Source of the DNA: Cylicocyclus nassatus
Lineage: Eukaryota > Nematoda > Chromadorea > Rhabditida > Strongylidae
DNA length: 64,000 nucleotides
NCBI GenBank assembly: GCA_958299035.1
Contig: CATQJL010000112.1
Span: 10,516,880 to 10,580,879, forward strand
Reading direction: 5' to 3'
The notes under the pieces are model-generated. The model worked only from the letters and a program-made list of their open reading frames with translations, did no database searches and was not told where the DNA came from. The translations under genes and the position numbers were made by a program. Positions 45,421 through 57,000 of the stretch are shown piece after piece (position 1 is the first letter of the stretch; the number at the start of each line of letters is the position of its first letter).

Positions 45421-46250
45421 CTTAGCGCGTTGTCAGCCATACATAGCGGCGGCGTCTCGCTTCGGGGTCTGTTCGCCTTCGTTTTCGATCAATAATTCTT
45501 TTCTCACGTTTTCTATTGTGTTCGTGCCTGGCAGTTTTGATCCCGTTCTTAATATCCTTTTCGCATTAGCGGCCGAGCGTATCGGAATTACTAATTTGGA
45601 ATTCAAGTCGGATTTTCGGACAAGCCACTTTGGAACTTTTGGGATTTAGAGTATTGATATCTTATGAACCTTGAGAGCAAAGAGGTGTCGCGCCTGTCAT
45701 GCGGCAACGCGTAGCGTATAGATGTGAAGCCTAAGGAGCATATTTGTTATTTGTGTTTCTAGACGCGCACTATCGGTAGCGCGGAACGGGGCAGCGCCCT
45801 GTCCTGTATTGGGTTTTTTCTTTTGACTAGTAGTTCAATAGTTATTTTAGTTTAGTGTCCATTTATTCATTTTCATGTCATAAGGACTGTTAGTACTTGA
45901 CCACCGTTTCACGCGCTAGGATAAAGTAAACTAGGTGAGTCGTATGTATCAAGAGGGCGAGCTCACTAAGTCTCGGGTAAAATCTAGGTGCTAAGGGCCC
46001 ATTATGCCGCCACAACAGGACTTATCATTTGGAGAATCGGGGGCACCCACCAGCATTCCTGCTCCCGCGTGGACGCCTCGCCTGGACTCTGCGCCTCGAA
46101 AATGCTCTCTAATCATTTTCGCATGCTTACCTAGCGATTGAAGTTCCGCCTTTTCCCCGCTCGTGGTAGGAAAGTGGTAGGAGAGCATGTTCGCGAAGGA
46201 GGTCAGAGTCCAGGCTAGGCGGCCGCTGCGGAGGCGGAGCACCGAGTAAT
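45421..46250. other. No gene recognised
   Basis: GC content is higher near 45985-46240 and contains partial inverted repeats (CGCCTCGCCTGGACTCTG and its mirror CAGAGTCCAGGCTAGGCG type arms). This is a possible fold-back whose ends I could not fix. Confidence 0.3.
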
Positions 46251-46501
46251 ACTGTTGCAGCAGTAATTGTGACCAATTTGAAGTCTTCTATTGGATAAAA
46301 CGAAATCTTTCCATAATTCGCACGAGAAAGTTGGGGTTTTTACTTTGTGCCCTTCCTTCACTAGGGAATAAATTCTAGTCAAGCAGGATTCACATTCCAA
46401 TTCCACCTGCAGTGTTCTTTCTAGAGATGCCGAACACTGGACAAAACTGTGTGGAGCTAGGAGGCGCAAAAGCGACCAAAATTCTTTGATAACCAACCTA
46501 A
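46250..46501 (-). mobile_element. Mariner-type half element
   Basis: The plus-strand end AACCAACCTAA at 46501, with TA after it, is a mariner-type terminus. The minus-strand reading resembles the sequence starting at 47713: both translate to similar short frames (SLERTLQVELE and SLERAFQWKLE). No partner terminus was found on the left. Confidence 0.45.
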
Positions 46502-46503
46502 TA

Positions 46504-47712
46504 GAACAAGCATGAGGATTTCCTTGAAGATAGAGGTTGAGATCATTTTTACTTTAGCTATGCTTTGTATTGCAATGGAATTTGCTCTTCAATGGCTTTC
46601 GGGAACACTTAGGTCGCTCTATTCGAAGACTATACGGTGCATAGACAAGGTGCGCTCCTTGTTGGCTCGTTGGCAACTAAAAGACTACAAATAACTGTAC
46701 TGCCTCAGTTTGCATCGATTTTCAGCTTCCATTGATTTCCAATGCGTGCTGTTTCAAGATTAAATCCTTCAAAAAAGCCCAGAGTATTTATTAGAGATTG
46801 AGACGAACTAAATCGAGAGTCCAAATCAAAAATAAACGTTAATATTTCTCAGAACTATTATTGCCTCCGACTTGGAAGAAGTCTGCTACTTGATTCCCAA
46901 TTCGACTATTTATTACGTTCTTACTGCTACATTAGATTACCAGAAACGCAATAAAATCTGTAGAGAGTATGTCAAAAGCAAACTCTGCAGTATTAACAAA
47001 AAGAACAAAACTATTAACAAAAATAGTGCCATCTTTTATCTTATTCGGGCGCGCACGTAATGCTCTTCAGCAGTCGTACTTCACTAAGCGCAAAAAGGGG
47101 CCAAATTAGCCGGTTTTCGGATATTGACAGCAGAAATGATATCAGCGTTGCGAGTGGAGTCTAGTGTTAAAAATATCTACTTGCTGACCGGCGTGCGAAT
47201 TGGTATTCTTCCTTTATTAGATCGAACTCTGCTAATCAAATCATATCGAGTTAGAGGATTGGTTAGAAATCTCGAAGTTGAATTGATGCAATCAATAATA
47301 CTTTTGTAAAGCCTGTAAGGCATAATCATCCTACAACACAGGTAATCTACCATGGTAATACATCACGCTCCGTTCTTAGGCACTACGGCAAACTACATCC
47401 TGAAATGCCTAAGGTCAAGACACCCATTCAATTTCTCCAAATTTTGGTAGACTGTCTTTCTAAATGCCTAACTAATGCTACTGATCTTATCACTGGCAAA
47501 TTCCTGTGCATTTGGCTAAAGATACGAACTCGAAACAATGTCACTATACGGCAGTAGTTGACGTAACTCTTTTCGACCTTTTAAAAACCTTCTCACCGCC
47601 CCTATAAGTCAGGTCAGCAAGTAGCTAGTTTTACCCAATTGTATGTGTTACTGGCTAGACTCTATGTTTGTGTTTCTGTGTTCTTTTCTTATGGTGCACC
47701 TGGTGTCACATA
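46504..47712. other. No gene recognised between two mariner-type half elements
   Basis: AT-rich, short ORFs only. Confidence 0.3.
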
Positions 47713-47910
47713 TTAGGTTGGCTAATAAATGAGTTCGGTTCTGCGGTTTCTACTATGCTGCAGACATATTTTTGTCCAGCGTTTGGTATCTCTGGAAAGA
47801 GCATTTCAGTGGAAATTGGAATCTGAACTCTGTTTGAGAAGAACTTATCTACCAAGGAAAAAAAATCCGCAAAAAAGTAGAAAATTAAAATTTTTCTTTA
47901 GTGTGCAAAC
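47713..47910 (+). mobile_element. Mariner-type half element
   Basis: TTAGGTTGGCTAATAAATGA after TA. The next 200 bp align in translation with the half element at 46250-46501. The right end is missing. Confidence 0.45.
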
Positions 47911-48253
47911 ATGAGGAAATATGGCTTTTTTAATAAGAGATTTGCAGAATGGCAGATCACATTTTTTTGCTATTTATCAAATAGGAAAAACTCCTCTTTA
48001 TTCAAATACCAAATTGCTGTTTATTACATTCATTACAGCATGAAAACGAAGATGAGGAGGATCAAAGATTAGGGCGTTGTGGAAATTTAGCCATCTTGAG
48101 GCATAACCGTCTTGATGATGATAGAATTTCCAGAATAAAGAACATATGATAGAGGAAGATTTGAGCTACTTTTACACAAAAAATTGTAGAGCAAATACAA
48201 CAAGGAAATTATATAGAAATTTGCATGCCAAAACTCTTTTTTAGCCATCCAAA

Positions 48254-48273
48254 TCCTTCTATATGAAGCTGAA

Positions 48274-48320
<47 letters not shown>

Positions 48321-49535
48321 ATGTATGTATGTATGTATGTATGTACGTATGTTCCGAACAGAAAATTCCACTTCTGAAGCGATCGGGACCAAACTTGGCA
48401 CACATACACTTCGGGGCAGGGCGGGTGTCATAGGCTACTTTTCGTTATCGAGATCGATATTGAAAAATTGGAGCTACAGGGCTGGGAGTTGGCACAGGGA
48501 GGTAATCGAGCATGCTGATTACAAATATATTAGGTTGATCCGAATGTTCTTGCGCATCATCTTTAAAAAAATCATAACTTCCTTGCCCTTCAAAGGATTT
48601 AGTCAAAGTTACACATATCCGAAAGAGGAATCCATGCTCTTTACAACTTTGTCTTCGTTATGAATTATTTTGAAAAACTTCGAGAGTTACAAGCAACTGA
48701 AGGAAATGAGTCAAAATTGGCATTTTTCGAGCTGGGTCAAGAAAAATTCTGAAAGTATTTTTTTGTGGTAAAGAAAATTATGCTCATTACAATGTTTCTT
48801 TTTTCATGAGTTGAAACGAAAAAGATCGAGAGTTAGAAGTAAATAAAGAGAATTCCTTCAATTTTGCAATTTTTGAGCATGCTCAAAAAGGCCCAGAAAC
48901 GTCACAGAAAAGCCGTTAAAGTCATGAGCATGGGTTTTGTGACCTTCTCTTTCTAGCTGAGCGAAAATCGTGCTAATTGAGAGCAATTTGGATTTTCGTG
49001 AAAAACGCAGGCCCAAAAATCCGAAAAAATCACGTAAAACAAAATTGCTCTCGATTGGCAAGATTTTTACTCAGCTAGAAAGATAAGGTCACAAAACCCA
49101 CTTTCATGACTTTCGTATTTTCTGTGACGTTTCTGGGCTTTTTTGAGCATGCCCAAGGATTGCAAAACTGAAAAATTCTATTTATTTGCTCCTAACTCTC
49201 GATCTTTTTCGTTTCAACTAACGGAAGAGCACCATTGTAATGAGCATAATTTTCTCTACCATACAAAAATACTTTCAGAATTTTTCGTGACCCAGCTCGA
49301 AAAATGCCAATTTTGACTGATTTCCTTCAATTGCTTGTAACTCTCGAAGTTTTTCAAACCAATTCATGACGAAGAGAAAGCTGTAAAGAACATGGATTCC
49401 TCTTTCGAATAGATATAATTTTGACTAAATCCTTCAAGTGGCAAGGAAGTTATGATTTTTAAAGATGATGCGCAAGAACTTTCGGACCAACCTAATATTA
49501 TTGACAGGCACGGAGGAGCCGGGTTTGCCAACTAG
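48254..49535 (+). mobile_element. Helitron-like element split by a mariner-type MITE
   Basis: It starts TCCTTCTATATGAAGCTGAA, has about ten CTGT and six ATGT units, the family body, and ends GAGCCGGGTTTGCCAACTAG before T. The sequence is interrupted at 48530-49495. Confidence 0.6.
48530..49495. mobile_element. Mariner-type fold-back MITE, 966 bp, with proven empty site
   Basis: Ends TTAGGTTGATCCGAATGTTC and AACTTTCGGACCAACCTAA, TA on both sides. Long inverted arms throughout. The host reads ACAAATA-TA-element-TA-TTATTGAC. The uninterrupted copy at 3204-3497 reads ACAAATATATTATTGAC on its minus strand, which is exactly the predicted empty site. Confidence 0.85.
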
Positions 49536-50263
49536 TAATAGATAATCAGTAATAAATAGCAAATAATAAAATTAATAAACAAAAATAATATAGTGATGAT
49601 AATTAATACACGGATAGTAAATAATCAAATAATAAACAAATAAATAAACAAGGCTTATCTCACTAACCTATGGCACGTTGGTTCATCCGAGAAACGATCC
49701 TTGAAATTGCAGAATAATGACTCATCACCAGTGCCTGCCATACATTTTTCTTCGAGTGCGCAGAGAACGTACCCAAATCAAATGTCAAATCGGCAAGCAT
49801 ATTGGTGATAAGCTTACAACAATGTACCATATTAAAATCTTTTCAATTGTTTCCCTTGTTAGAGCAGCGAAAATGAAACCAGCTTCATACATCTTAGCTT
49901 TTGGCTTCTTTATTTCTGCTTGGTTAGTTGGAATGAATTCGTAGATCACTAAAGTGAAAAGATGTTGCGCTCACTTAGTGATACCATAAGAGTAATTGTC
50001 ATCTCAATCACTAACCTGGAGAAGTGGCAGTATAGATGCCATGTCCCGTGTAACCGTGGAACAGATATGCTGCCTTTTAAAAATTGTTGGTTAATCTATG
50101 ATAACCACTGTCACTATCACAACTGAGAAAACAGTATGAAGCCTACACAGAAATGATCACATTGAAAAAGGTCTTACTTTCATTTCACAGTTGCCACTGC
50201 GAACACAAAAATAGTGCAATCACAAAAGGTTTCGAGTGACTGCTATTGTATGAAATCAAAATA
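49536..50263. other. No gene recognised
   Basis: Simple AATAAA-rich tract at 49540-49650, then AT-rich sequence. The 75-codon plus ORF at 49717-49944 ends in a hydrophobic stretch (YILAFGFFISAWLVG) but has no family match. Confidence 0.3.
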
Positions 50264-50734
50264 CAGGGTGTCTCAAAATGACGTATCGAATGTACAATCT
50301 ATAAGAATTCTTTTGTACATGAACCTTTCTCCTTTTTTGAACATCATCTGCAGAGGTCGCTTCAACTTAGATTTACAGCTTGAGCGGGGCACCGGTCGCT
50401 CTTCGATACTGTTAGATTAAGGTAGGAATTCTGAAGAGGGTTTTGAGTCATCAGGGCCCTTATCCTACCTCAAAGCTGGGCAATGAAGTCAGCGCTCATG
50501 GAAACCCTGACACACAAATTTTTGAAATTTCTGGAAACTTTTTCGAAACACGGTTAATTCACAATGGCGCTGTTGAAAGTTTTTACAGTAATTCCGGTAA
50601 GGAAGAGCGATCTCGCCTCATAATGTACCTAAATTAAAGCCAGCTCTACAATATAGTGTTCAAAAAAAGTCGGAACTCTCTTACAAGAGAATTATTATAG
50701 ATTAGACGTTCATACATTATTTTGGGACACCCTG
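50264..50734. mobile_element. Tc1/mariner-type MITE, CAGGGTGTCTCAAAA ends, 471 bp
   Basis: CAGGGTGTCTCAAAATGACG and ATTTTGGGACACCCTG lie between TA duplications (50262-50263, 50735-50736). It abuts a further TA-TTAGGTTGGCAAATAAATTT terminus at 50739 that has no visible partner. Confidence 0.75.
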
Positions 50735-51179
50735 TATATTAGGTTGGCAAATAAATTTCACAGTTTTCAATAATTATTTCTCAAACGTAGCACACTCATT
50801 ATATGTCCAAATTAGTACAAATTCAGCCGCTGTCTGTCAAATTTTGTCATCGCATGTAAGAGTTACAATAAGTGTATAACAGGAAATCCACAAGGGGCGA
50901 AATCAAGAATATGGGAAGTTATTCAATTATACTGATTATGAAAATAATATTTAGAGTAGTATGCGTCTTTTTGTAAAGTTTATATTGCTTCCCCCGTCGC
51001 CGTGACACCAAATGAACATAATATTCGTGCTCAGTTCAAATCAACCCCCTATACAAAGTCTCGGCGAACGCTGAGATTTGTACTTCGGTACCAACAGATT
51101 TTTGAAGCAATTTTGACGTTCTCAACTTCTCGTAGGCTTAAGATCTGGAATTGCGCAATTCGCGCATTGCAAACTCTAT

Positions 51180-51480
51180 ACTTGAGTCCGAATCGAATAG
51201 AAATTCAATCATTCGAATTAAACATTCGAATATATTCATATTCGAAATTCGATATTCGGAGGTTTTCCATTTTCGAAAAATATTCGAAACTCGAATAATT
51301 GAGAAAACGGAGTTTCGAATAAAATTCGAAAACTCGAGTAATCAAAAAACGAGATTCGAATAATATTCGAAAACTCGAATAATCGGAAAAAGGAGTTTCG
51401 AACAGCTTTTATTCGAATGTTTTATTCAAATGTTTAGTCGAATTCGTATTCGAATGAACTCCGTATCCAAGTTATTCGAG
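51180..51480. repeat. ATTCGAA-rich low-complexity block 1
   Basis: Dense ATTCGAAT, TTCGAATA and ATTCGAAA words with short palindromes. It continues as block 2 at 51880-52140 after an interruption containing a Helitron-like fragment. Confidence 0.7.
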
Positions 51481-51649
51481 TTTGTTGCAGAGCCAACTGC
51501 TGAGTACCAAGCTCGCTTCGTTTGCGTTTTTTTTTTCGCAAAACCAGGTAATGCATCTTTTTGCAACCGTAATGACCTTTGAACTGTATGGAAAGTCGCA
51601 TTTCTCCGACTGCTTGCGACAGTAAAAAAATAGGTGTGGATTTTTTGGA

Positions 51650-51860
51650 TTTTTGTTTATCGATATTTTTTTGGAGAACTTTGAGCTACGGGGCTGGGAG
51701 TTGGTACAGGGGGTAAGTGAGGGTGCTATTATGGATAAAATTTTATTTTATCGGTTTTACCGATTTCTGGAAAAGCTTGAGCTAGGAGTTGGTATAGGGG
51801 ATATGAGGGTGCTGATTATGAATGAATCGGCTCTAGCCAGATATGTCAGCAAGTTTTAGA
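51650..51860 (+). mobile_element. Helitron-like fragment between ATTCGAA blocks
   Basis: GAGCTACGGGGCTGGGAGTT occurs with two diverged ATCGAT/TTTACCGAT units and the tail GGCTCTAGCCAGATATGTCA. This resembles the family body, heavily decayed. Confidence 0.4.
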
Positions 51861-51879
51861 TATGTTGCTGTAGTTATTC

Positions 51880-52140
51880 GAAAAATCATTCGAATATCTA
51901 TTCGAAATTCGACTCCCACTGTTCGAATATATTCGATATTCATTATTCGATATTTTTGATTTCCCGAATTTATTCGCAATTCACTCATTCGAGAATTTTT
52001 GAACCTCGAATTTATTCGATATTCGTTTATTCGAGGTTTTTTATTTTCGAATTTATTCGATATTCGTTAATTCGAAATTTTTCATTTTCGAATTTATTCT
52101 ACATTCATTCGATGAAAAATTTTCGAATTACCCAATTATA
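51880..52140. repeat. ATTCGAA-rich low-complexity block 2
   Basis: Same word composition as block 1 (ATTCGAATATATTCGATATT). The two blocks probably were one tract before insertion. Confidence 0.7.
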
Positions 52141-52865
52141 CTCTCCTCGATTCATTTGTTGAGAACACTGGTATCAGCTCGCTACTGTATCTGCGCTCAG
52201 ACATTTTCTTGCTGGGCGCGCTGCCAAGTGGAGGGATTTAAAAGGCTGCGGAACGTCCGGCATATGCCTCATTGGTTTTCATGACCTTATTTGAATTTCT
52301 TTATATAAAGCAACAGAAGGAACGGCATATGCTTCTTTGGTTTCCATGAACTAGCTTGGATCTTCTCTATCTCTCGCGTACTCTTATCCATCGTGCTTAG
52401 TAGCGCGAACAGTAGGTTTCCGTGGATGAAGTGTTGTGAAACTTTTCGATCATACCGCGCTATAGCGCGAGAAAAGTCAAGAGCTGATATGTACGAAGTT
52501 TGTTATTGTGAGCAGGAAGGAGTCGTACCTATTTTCGCGGAGGCGATCAAGCGGTCGACCCTTGTGGATCCAAGCTATAAGTTGGTGATAATCGGTGTGT
52601 TGTGAAGAGGCGGATTCGCCAGGTGTTTTATTCTTTGTAATTTAGGTTTTCATTAGTTCGAGTTTTGTCTATTCTGTACTTGGGATGAAATTGGTAACTT
52701 ACTGCGTTTGTCTTCATGGTTTATGGTCACGTAGCGGGGTCGTCGTAGTGCGGTCGCGCCGGAGTAGCTAACCGCTGCTACGGTTTTTTGCAGTAGATGG
52801 TGAAGGGTTGTGCAGGTCGAGCGAGCAAATGGTCAGATAATCGCCGGTGCTGAATGCGAATTATG
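52141..52865. other. No gene recognised
   Basis: Plus ORF 52393-52605 has no motif. The duplicated phrase CATATGCCTCATTGGTTTTC / CATATGCTTCTTTGGTTTCC at 52260-52350 is a diverged ~65-bp direct repeat. Confidence 0.35.
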
Positions 52866-53450
52866 GGCAGGTGGGCACCGGAAAATAGTTCGCTGATTTT
52901 CTGCGGTCCGCTTGCAGACATTAGGGAAGATTTTGGCGAAATTTCAGACAAATGCTCGGAGAATAATGGCGGCTTTTTCGTAAATTAGTTGCGGCGCAGT
53001 GGCCGCATTCTCGCAAATCTTACGCGACGATATGCAAAATTATTTAAGCCGCACATTCCCTGGTGAAAGATCGCCCGGACAGCCCGTAGGTACCTTCCGC
53101 TGAGAGAAAGTACTCCAAACTCGGGTAATTAAACCATCATTGACACCTCTGCCACATAGAGTTTCACCTTTGCTACTTACGATGTAGCAAAGGTGAGACT
53201 CTATATGGCAGAGGTACGGTTTGGCGTACGCGCGAAACTGCGTAACAAGCTTCGGAGCGCTCGCTGAAAATTTGGCTAGTGCTTGCTGAAAAAAATTATT
53301 TGACGAGCGCTTGCAGAAAATTTTGTATTGCTGCCCGCTGGCAGAACTGGAAGTACTGCTCGCTGAAGGTTTGGCCACGCCCAAAATTCTGCTGACCGCT
53401 TGCAGAAAAGCGCGAGCTTGCGGACCGTCTGCCTCCGACGATTATTTGAG
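52866..53450. repeat. Decayed relative of the CTCAGACA fold-back family
   Basis: GGGCAGGTGGGCACCGGAAAA at the left matches the arms of the 3852 element, and CCGACGATTATTTGAGTGGG at the right resembles its end. Repeated GCTTGCAGAAAA/GCTCGCTGAAAA words lie between. An inner 70-bp hairpin (CTCTGCCACATAGAGTTTCA and mirror) spans 53143-53214. Confidence 0.45.
53114..53135 (-). other. SL1-like 22-mer
   Basis: The minus strand reads GGTTTAATTACCCGAGTTTG, which matches the first 20 nt of nematode SL1 with one change; positions 21-22 differ. No SL RNA gene structure (5' splice site, Sm site) is evident around it. Confidence 0.5.
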
Positions 53451-53469
53451 TGGGTGCTGAGCCCGCTAA

Positions 53470-53955
53470 GCCGGAAGAGGACTTTTCAGCTCTTCCTTAC
53501 TGACAGGAAAAACCTTTTGCTCGAAGTGGCTCTTTTCAGCAAGCCCTATAGCTTACCTACTTTGAAGAGCATTGAGCGCTGATTTTAAATCTGTTTCTAT
53601 CGTCTACCAAGCGCTTTTAAAAACCGAGTTATGACTTGTTTTTGGATCTAAAAACGAACGCAAAATTTATGTAAAAACAATGATTATAATCTTTTCTGCG
53701 CTCAAATAGAGTGTTGAGTATGAGTTTATTAAACAGAATATATTCAATGGATGGTGCGTTAATAATCAAGCCTGACCAAGGAGCAGTTTTGGACGATTTT
53801 CAGTTGCGCATCCAACTTTTCGATCTGACGAATGCTCACAACTCTGCTCCCAGAAGAGCTTGGCAGATAAGAAAGACAAATTTCATTGTTCAATGCTCCA
53901 CAAAGTGATAGGTGTCTTGTGGAAAGGTTTGATCAAAAAGTTTTCCCTTGTAGAC
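53470..53955. mobile_element. Fold-back element, ACAAGGGAA family (copy 4, decayed)
   Basis: Inner blocks GAAGAGCATTGAGCGCTGAT and AAGAGCTTGGCAGATAAG match the other copies. The right end TTCCCTTGTAGACTTAGTGA is partly duplicated. Confidence 0.55.
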
Positions 53956-54076
53956 TTAGTGATCCCTTGTAGACTTAGTGAACGAACGGGAATCACTTTG
54001 CCAACACGCCTCCTTCCTACTTGATGCAGAATCACAGCTTCATTTCTGCTTCAAAACTGAAAAAGTTGAACCTCAC

Positions 54077-57000
54077 CAGTTTTTTTTATATAACCAAAAT
54101 CAAAAAGTTTGTGCATTTTATAGCTCACATCACACACTACGTCATGCCAAAAGTTGACTGCATCATACAGAGAGGAGCAAAGTTACGAAAAATGCTGAAA
54201 AACAGTTGCTAACCTACAAAAATGTTTGTCTGAATTATTGCAACCTATAGCAAGTCCAGACAAGAAATGAGGTAAAGTGAACGAGGTTTACCGTTTGATC
54301 AAACCCCGCTAAAGCTGTGCACGGAAATGGGAACCTCTTTTTTAGCATCTACTTCTTCCTTAAACCGAACTTATAAAGTTGAAAGTGACGGAAAAGAGAT
54401 TTGAGTTTAGAGGCGCTTTTCCAAGTATTCCAGTTGACTTCTTTGAATTCGCCTTTCTATTCTGCTTGTGGTTATCGCTCACATCATTTAGCTCACTAAG
54501 GCCCCGGTCAGACTTCACGCGACTTAATCGTCGCGACCAAATCGCCAAGATTTCCATTCATTTTCATTTCACATTCAAAAATTTCGGTCTGGAAAAGTAT
54601 CACAACCGAATGCAAGTTGATCGACATGGAATGATGTTGTAACAGTTGTCTCGTCGCGATTCAGTCGCGACGATCAAATCGCGTGAAGTCTGCCCGGGGC
54701 CTAACAAAGGAGTGAACACTGAAATTATAACATTCACCTTCCTGCATTCAGCAAGATTCGCTCGCCACTGCGAAATTTCCCAGCCGCTTTCATGTGCTGT
54801 TCGGTTCTCGCGCTCGTCCCTTTCTTCTGACGACAGCAAAGGAGGTCTAAACTATGCTTTCAACTACGAACTTAAGAACGATCTCCTACCGTTCTTTGAC
54901 GATCTCTCTACATTTCACAAGCTCATAGACGTGATTGAGATCACTCTTTTTGAAAACTACAGAGCTATCCATGTACCATATAGCACCAAATTCAAGAAGA
55001 GTTTCCTGTAAGGAAAAACAAAGGATTGCAGCATATTTTAAGATCTGAGGCAAGGGGCCAGCACAGCTGGCATGTAAGAAGATATTCCCATGTAAATTGG
55101 CTTTGACAGGTGACTGTAAAACTTGAATGTAACTATTGCCACGTGGGGCGTGTACGCACTCACGGTTGAGCAACCTCAAACTTGGGCAATTAAACTTTAT
55201 TCCTAATGGTTGATCAAGATAAACCACAAGTGAGTGATGCACTTGCAAGTGATTCTTTCAACGCGAATCAGCGGTAAAGGGAAAAAGCCCATGGCAAAAA
55301 TACACTCTTGAGTCATCTTGAGCTACTTGACAGATTTTGAGGTTTCCCCAAACCTGTCTCAGTCTGCTTCATCGTCAGTAAGAGATCTCTCAGGAGCTTC
55401 ATCGCCGGGTTTGGTCCAAATCACTTTTGCGCGGGCAGACACACATCCGAAAATAATATCATGGCCACGACAGCATCTATGACAATGGGATTGTCTGGCC
55501 GATTCTCCTTGCTTAGATATATACCAGCCGAGGAAGTTGAAGTTGGCCTGATGGCGATAGATTGCTAGACGACTCTTCTCTAATTTTAACAAACCTGTGG
55601 CTCTTCCGCATTTGTTTCGTGTAGTCATTTCGAAGAATGTAGTAGTACTGCATCCCTGTAGCTATTGAAAGGTAGTTGGAGTCGACTTTGTCACTCAAGC
55701 AGCCAGCGTCGGAACCGCTTCTGACGAAACATATTTCAGCAGGCTAGGACGACGTCAGGTAAACCGGGGCAGTGTAAGCAAGCGACTTGACCCTGTTCCA
55801 CATGTACATAACAGTGGCGGACCGAGGGGGGGGGGGCGGGGGGGGGGCGCGCGCCCCCCCCCCCGAGAATGGGTCGCGAAATTTTTGAAACTTACCTATA
55901 TGGGTTGTAAAAATGTGCAAACGACTTGTTTGCTCTTGAAAATAATTAAAATAATTTTTAAAATTTTTTAAAAATTCATTTTGGCCTTATAAAAAATTTT
56001 TTTCGGGGGCGTGGCTGACGCCACGCCCCCTTTTTTCAGACTTTAGGGGTCGGGGACCCGCAAAAATTTCGAGAAGCACCTTAAAAATTTTTTCGGAGTG
56101 CGTGGCTAACGCCACGCACCTTCTTTAGAAAAAAATTTTTTTCGCGCCCCCCCCCGAAAAAAATTTCTCGGACCGCCACTGGTACATAATGATTGAGGAT
56201 TTGACCAAATTCCGTAATGCGCGTTCTTCGAAGCTTTGTCGGATCAGACTAGAGTGGTAGTGATCAGTGATCACTTGACGATTAGCAAGTAGAACTTTCA
56301 AAATAACAGCTTGCACTGGTAATCGCCTTGTGTTTGCTGTTCACAACCGATGATCGCGAGCGATCGTCCATTGACAGCGTAATCCTTAAAGAATCCCTTC
56401 AATGTCACATTTTCTGCCATCTCTCAGCCAATGTATGGTAACAAATTTAGCCTCACTCTATCTGGGACTCAAATAGCACAGCAGAATCCTTAAGAGTTTA
56501 TGCAGTAAGTACGCGTGGTCAGTGTGAATGAGCAATGCGGCAAAACGCAGGTTTGTGGGCGAAATTCGCAAACAGTCGACTTCTTCAGTCTGAGGAGGGC
56601 TAGCAGCTGGAGAACCAACTGCATGTTGGACCCCTGCTTCATTGCATTGACATATTCCTCATACTTGGGTAATTAGATTTTATTAATGACTAATTAACAA
56701 ATGCGTCAACGCTACAAGTTATAATCATAAGGCAAGATCAAGTTATAATCCTAGAAGGCAACTAGAGAGCGTGCAACCAAATTGGCCATAAAAGATGTGT
56801 AATGTAATCCAAGCAAACAAAAGGATTTGCAATACTGTGATTGTGAATAAAGCAAGCAAAAGGAGTTTGAAATTACTGTGAATGCAAAGTTTTGTGAATA
56901 AGTGTTGAATGCTTATTATTGTGTAGCTTATAATTACAGCGTCATAAGGATATGAAAAATTTGATAAATCTAACAAGAGAAATAAAAAGAGAGAGAAAAA

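Noticed and set aside
48277..48345. Microsatellite of CTGT/ATGT as an independent feature
   Set aside because: It is an integral part of the Helitron-like family and occurs at the same position in other copies.
55830..56160. G/C homopolymer runs as G-quadruplex regulators
   Set aside because: They lie just inside the hAT MITE termini and are part of those elements, with uncertain length in the assembly.
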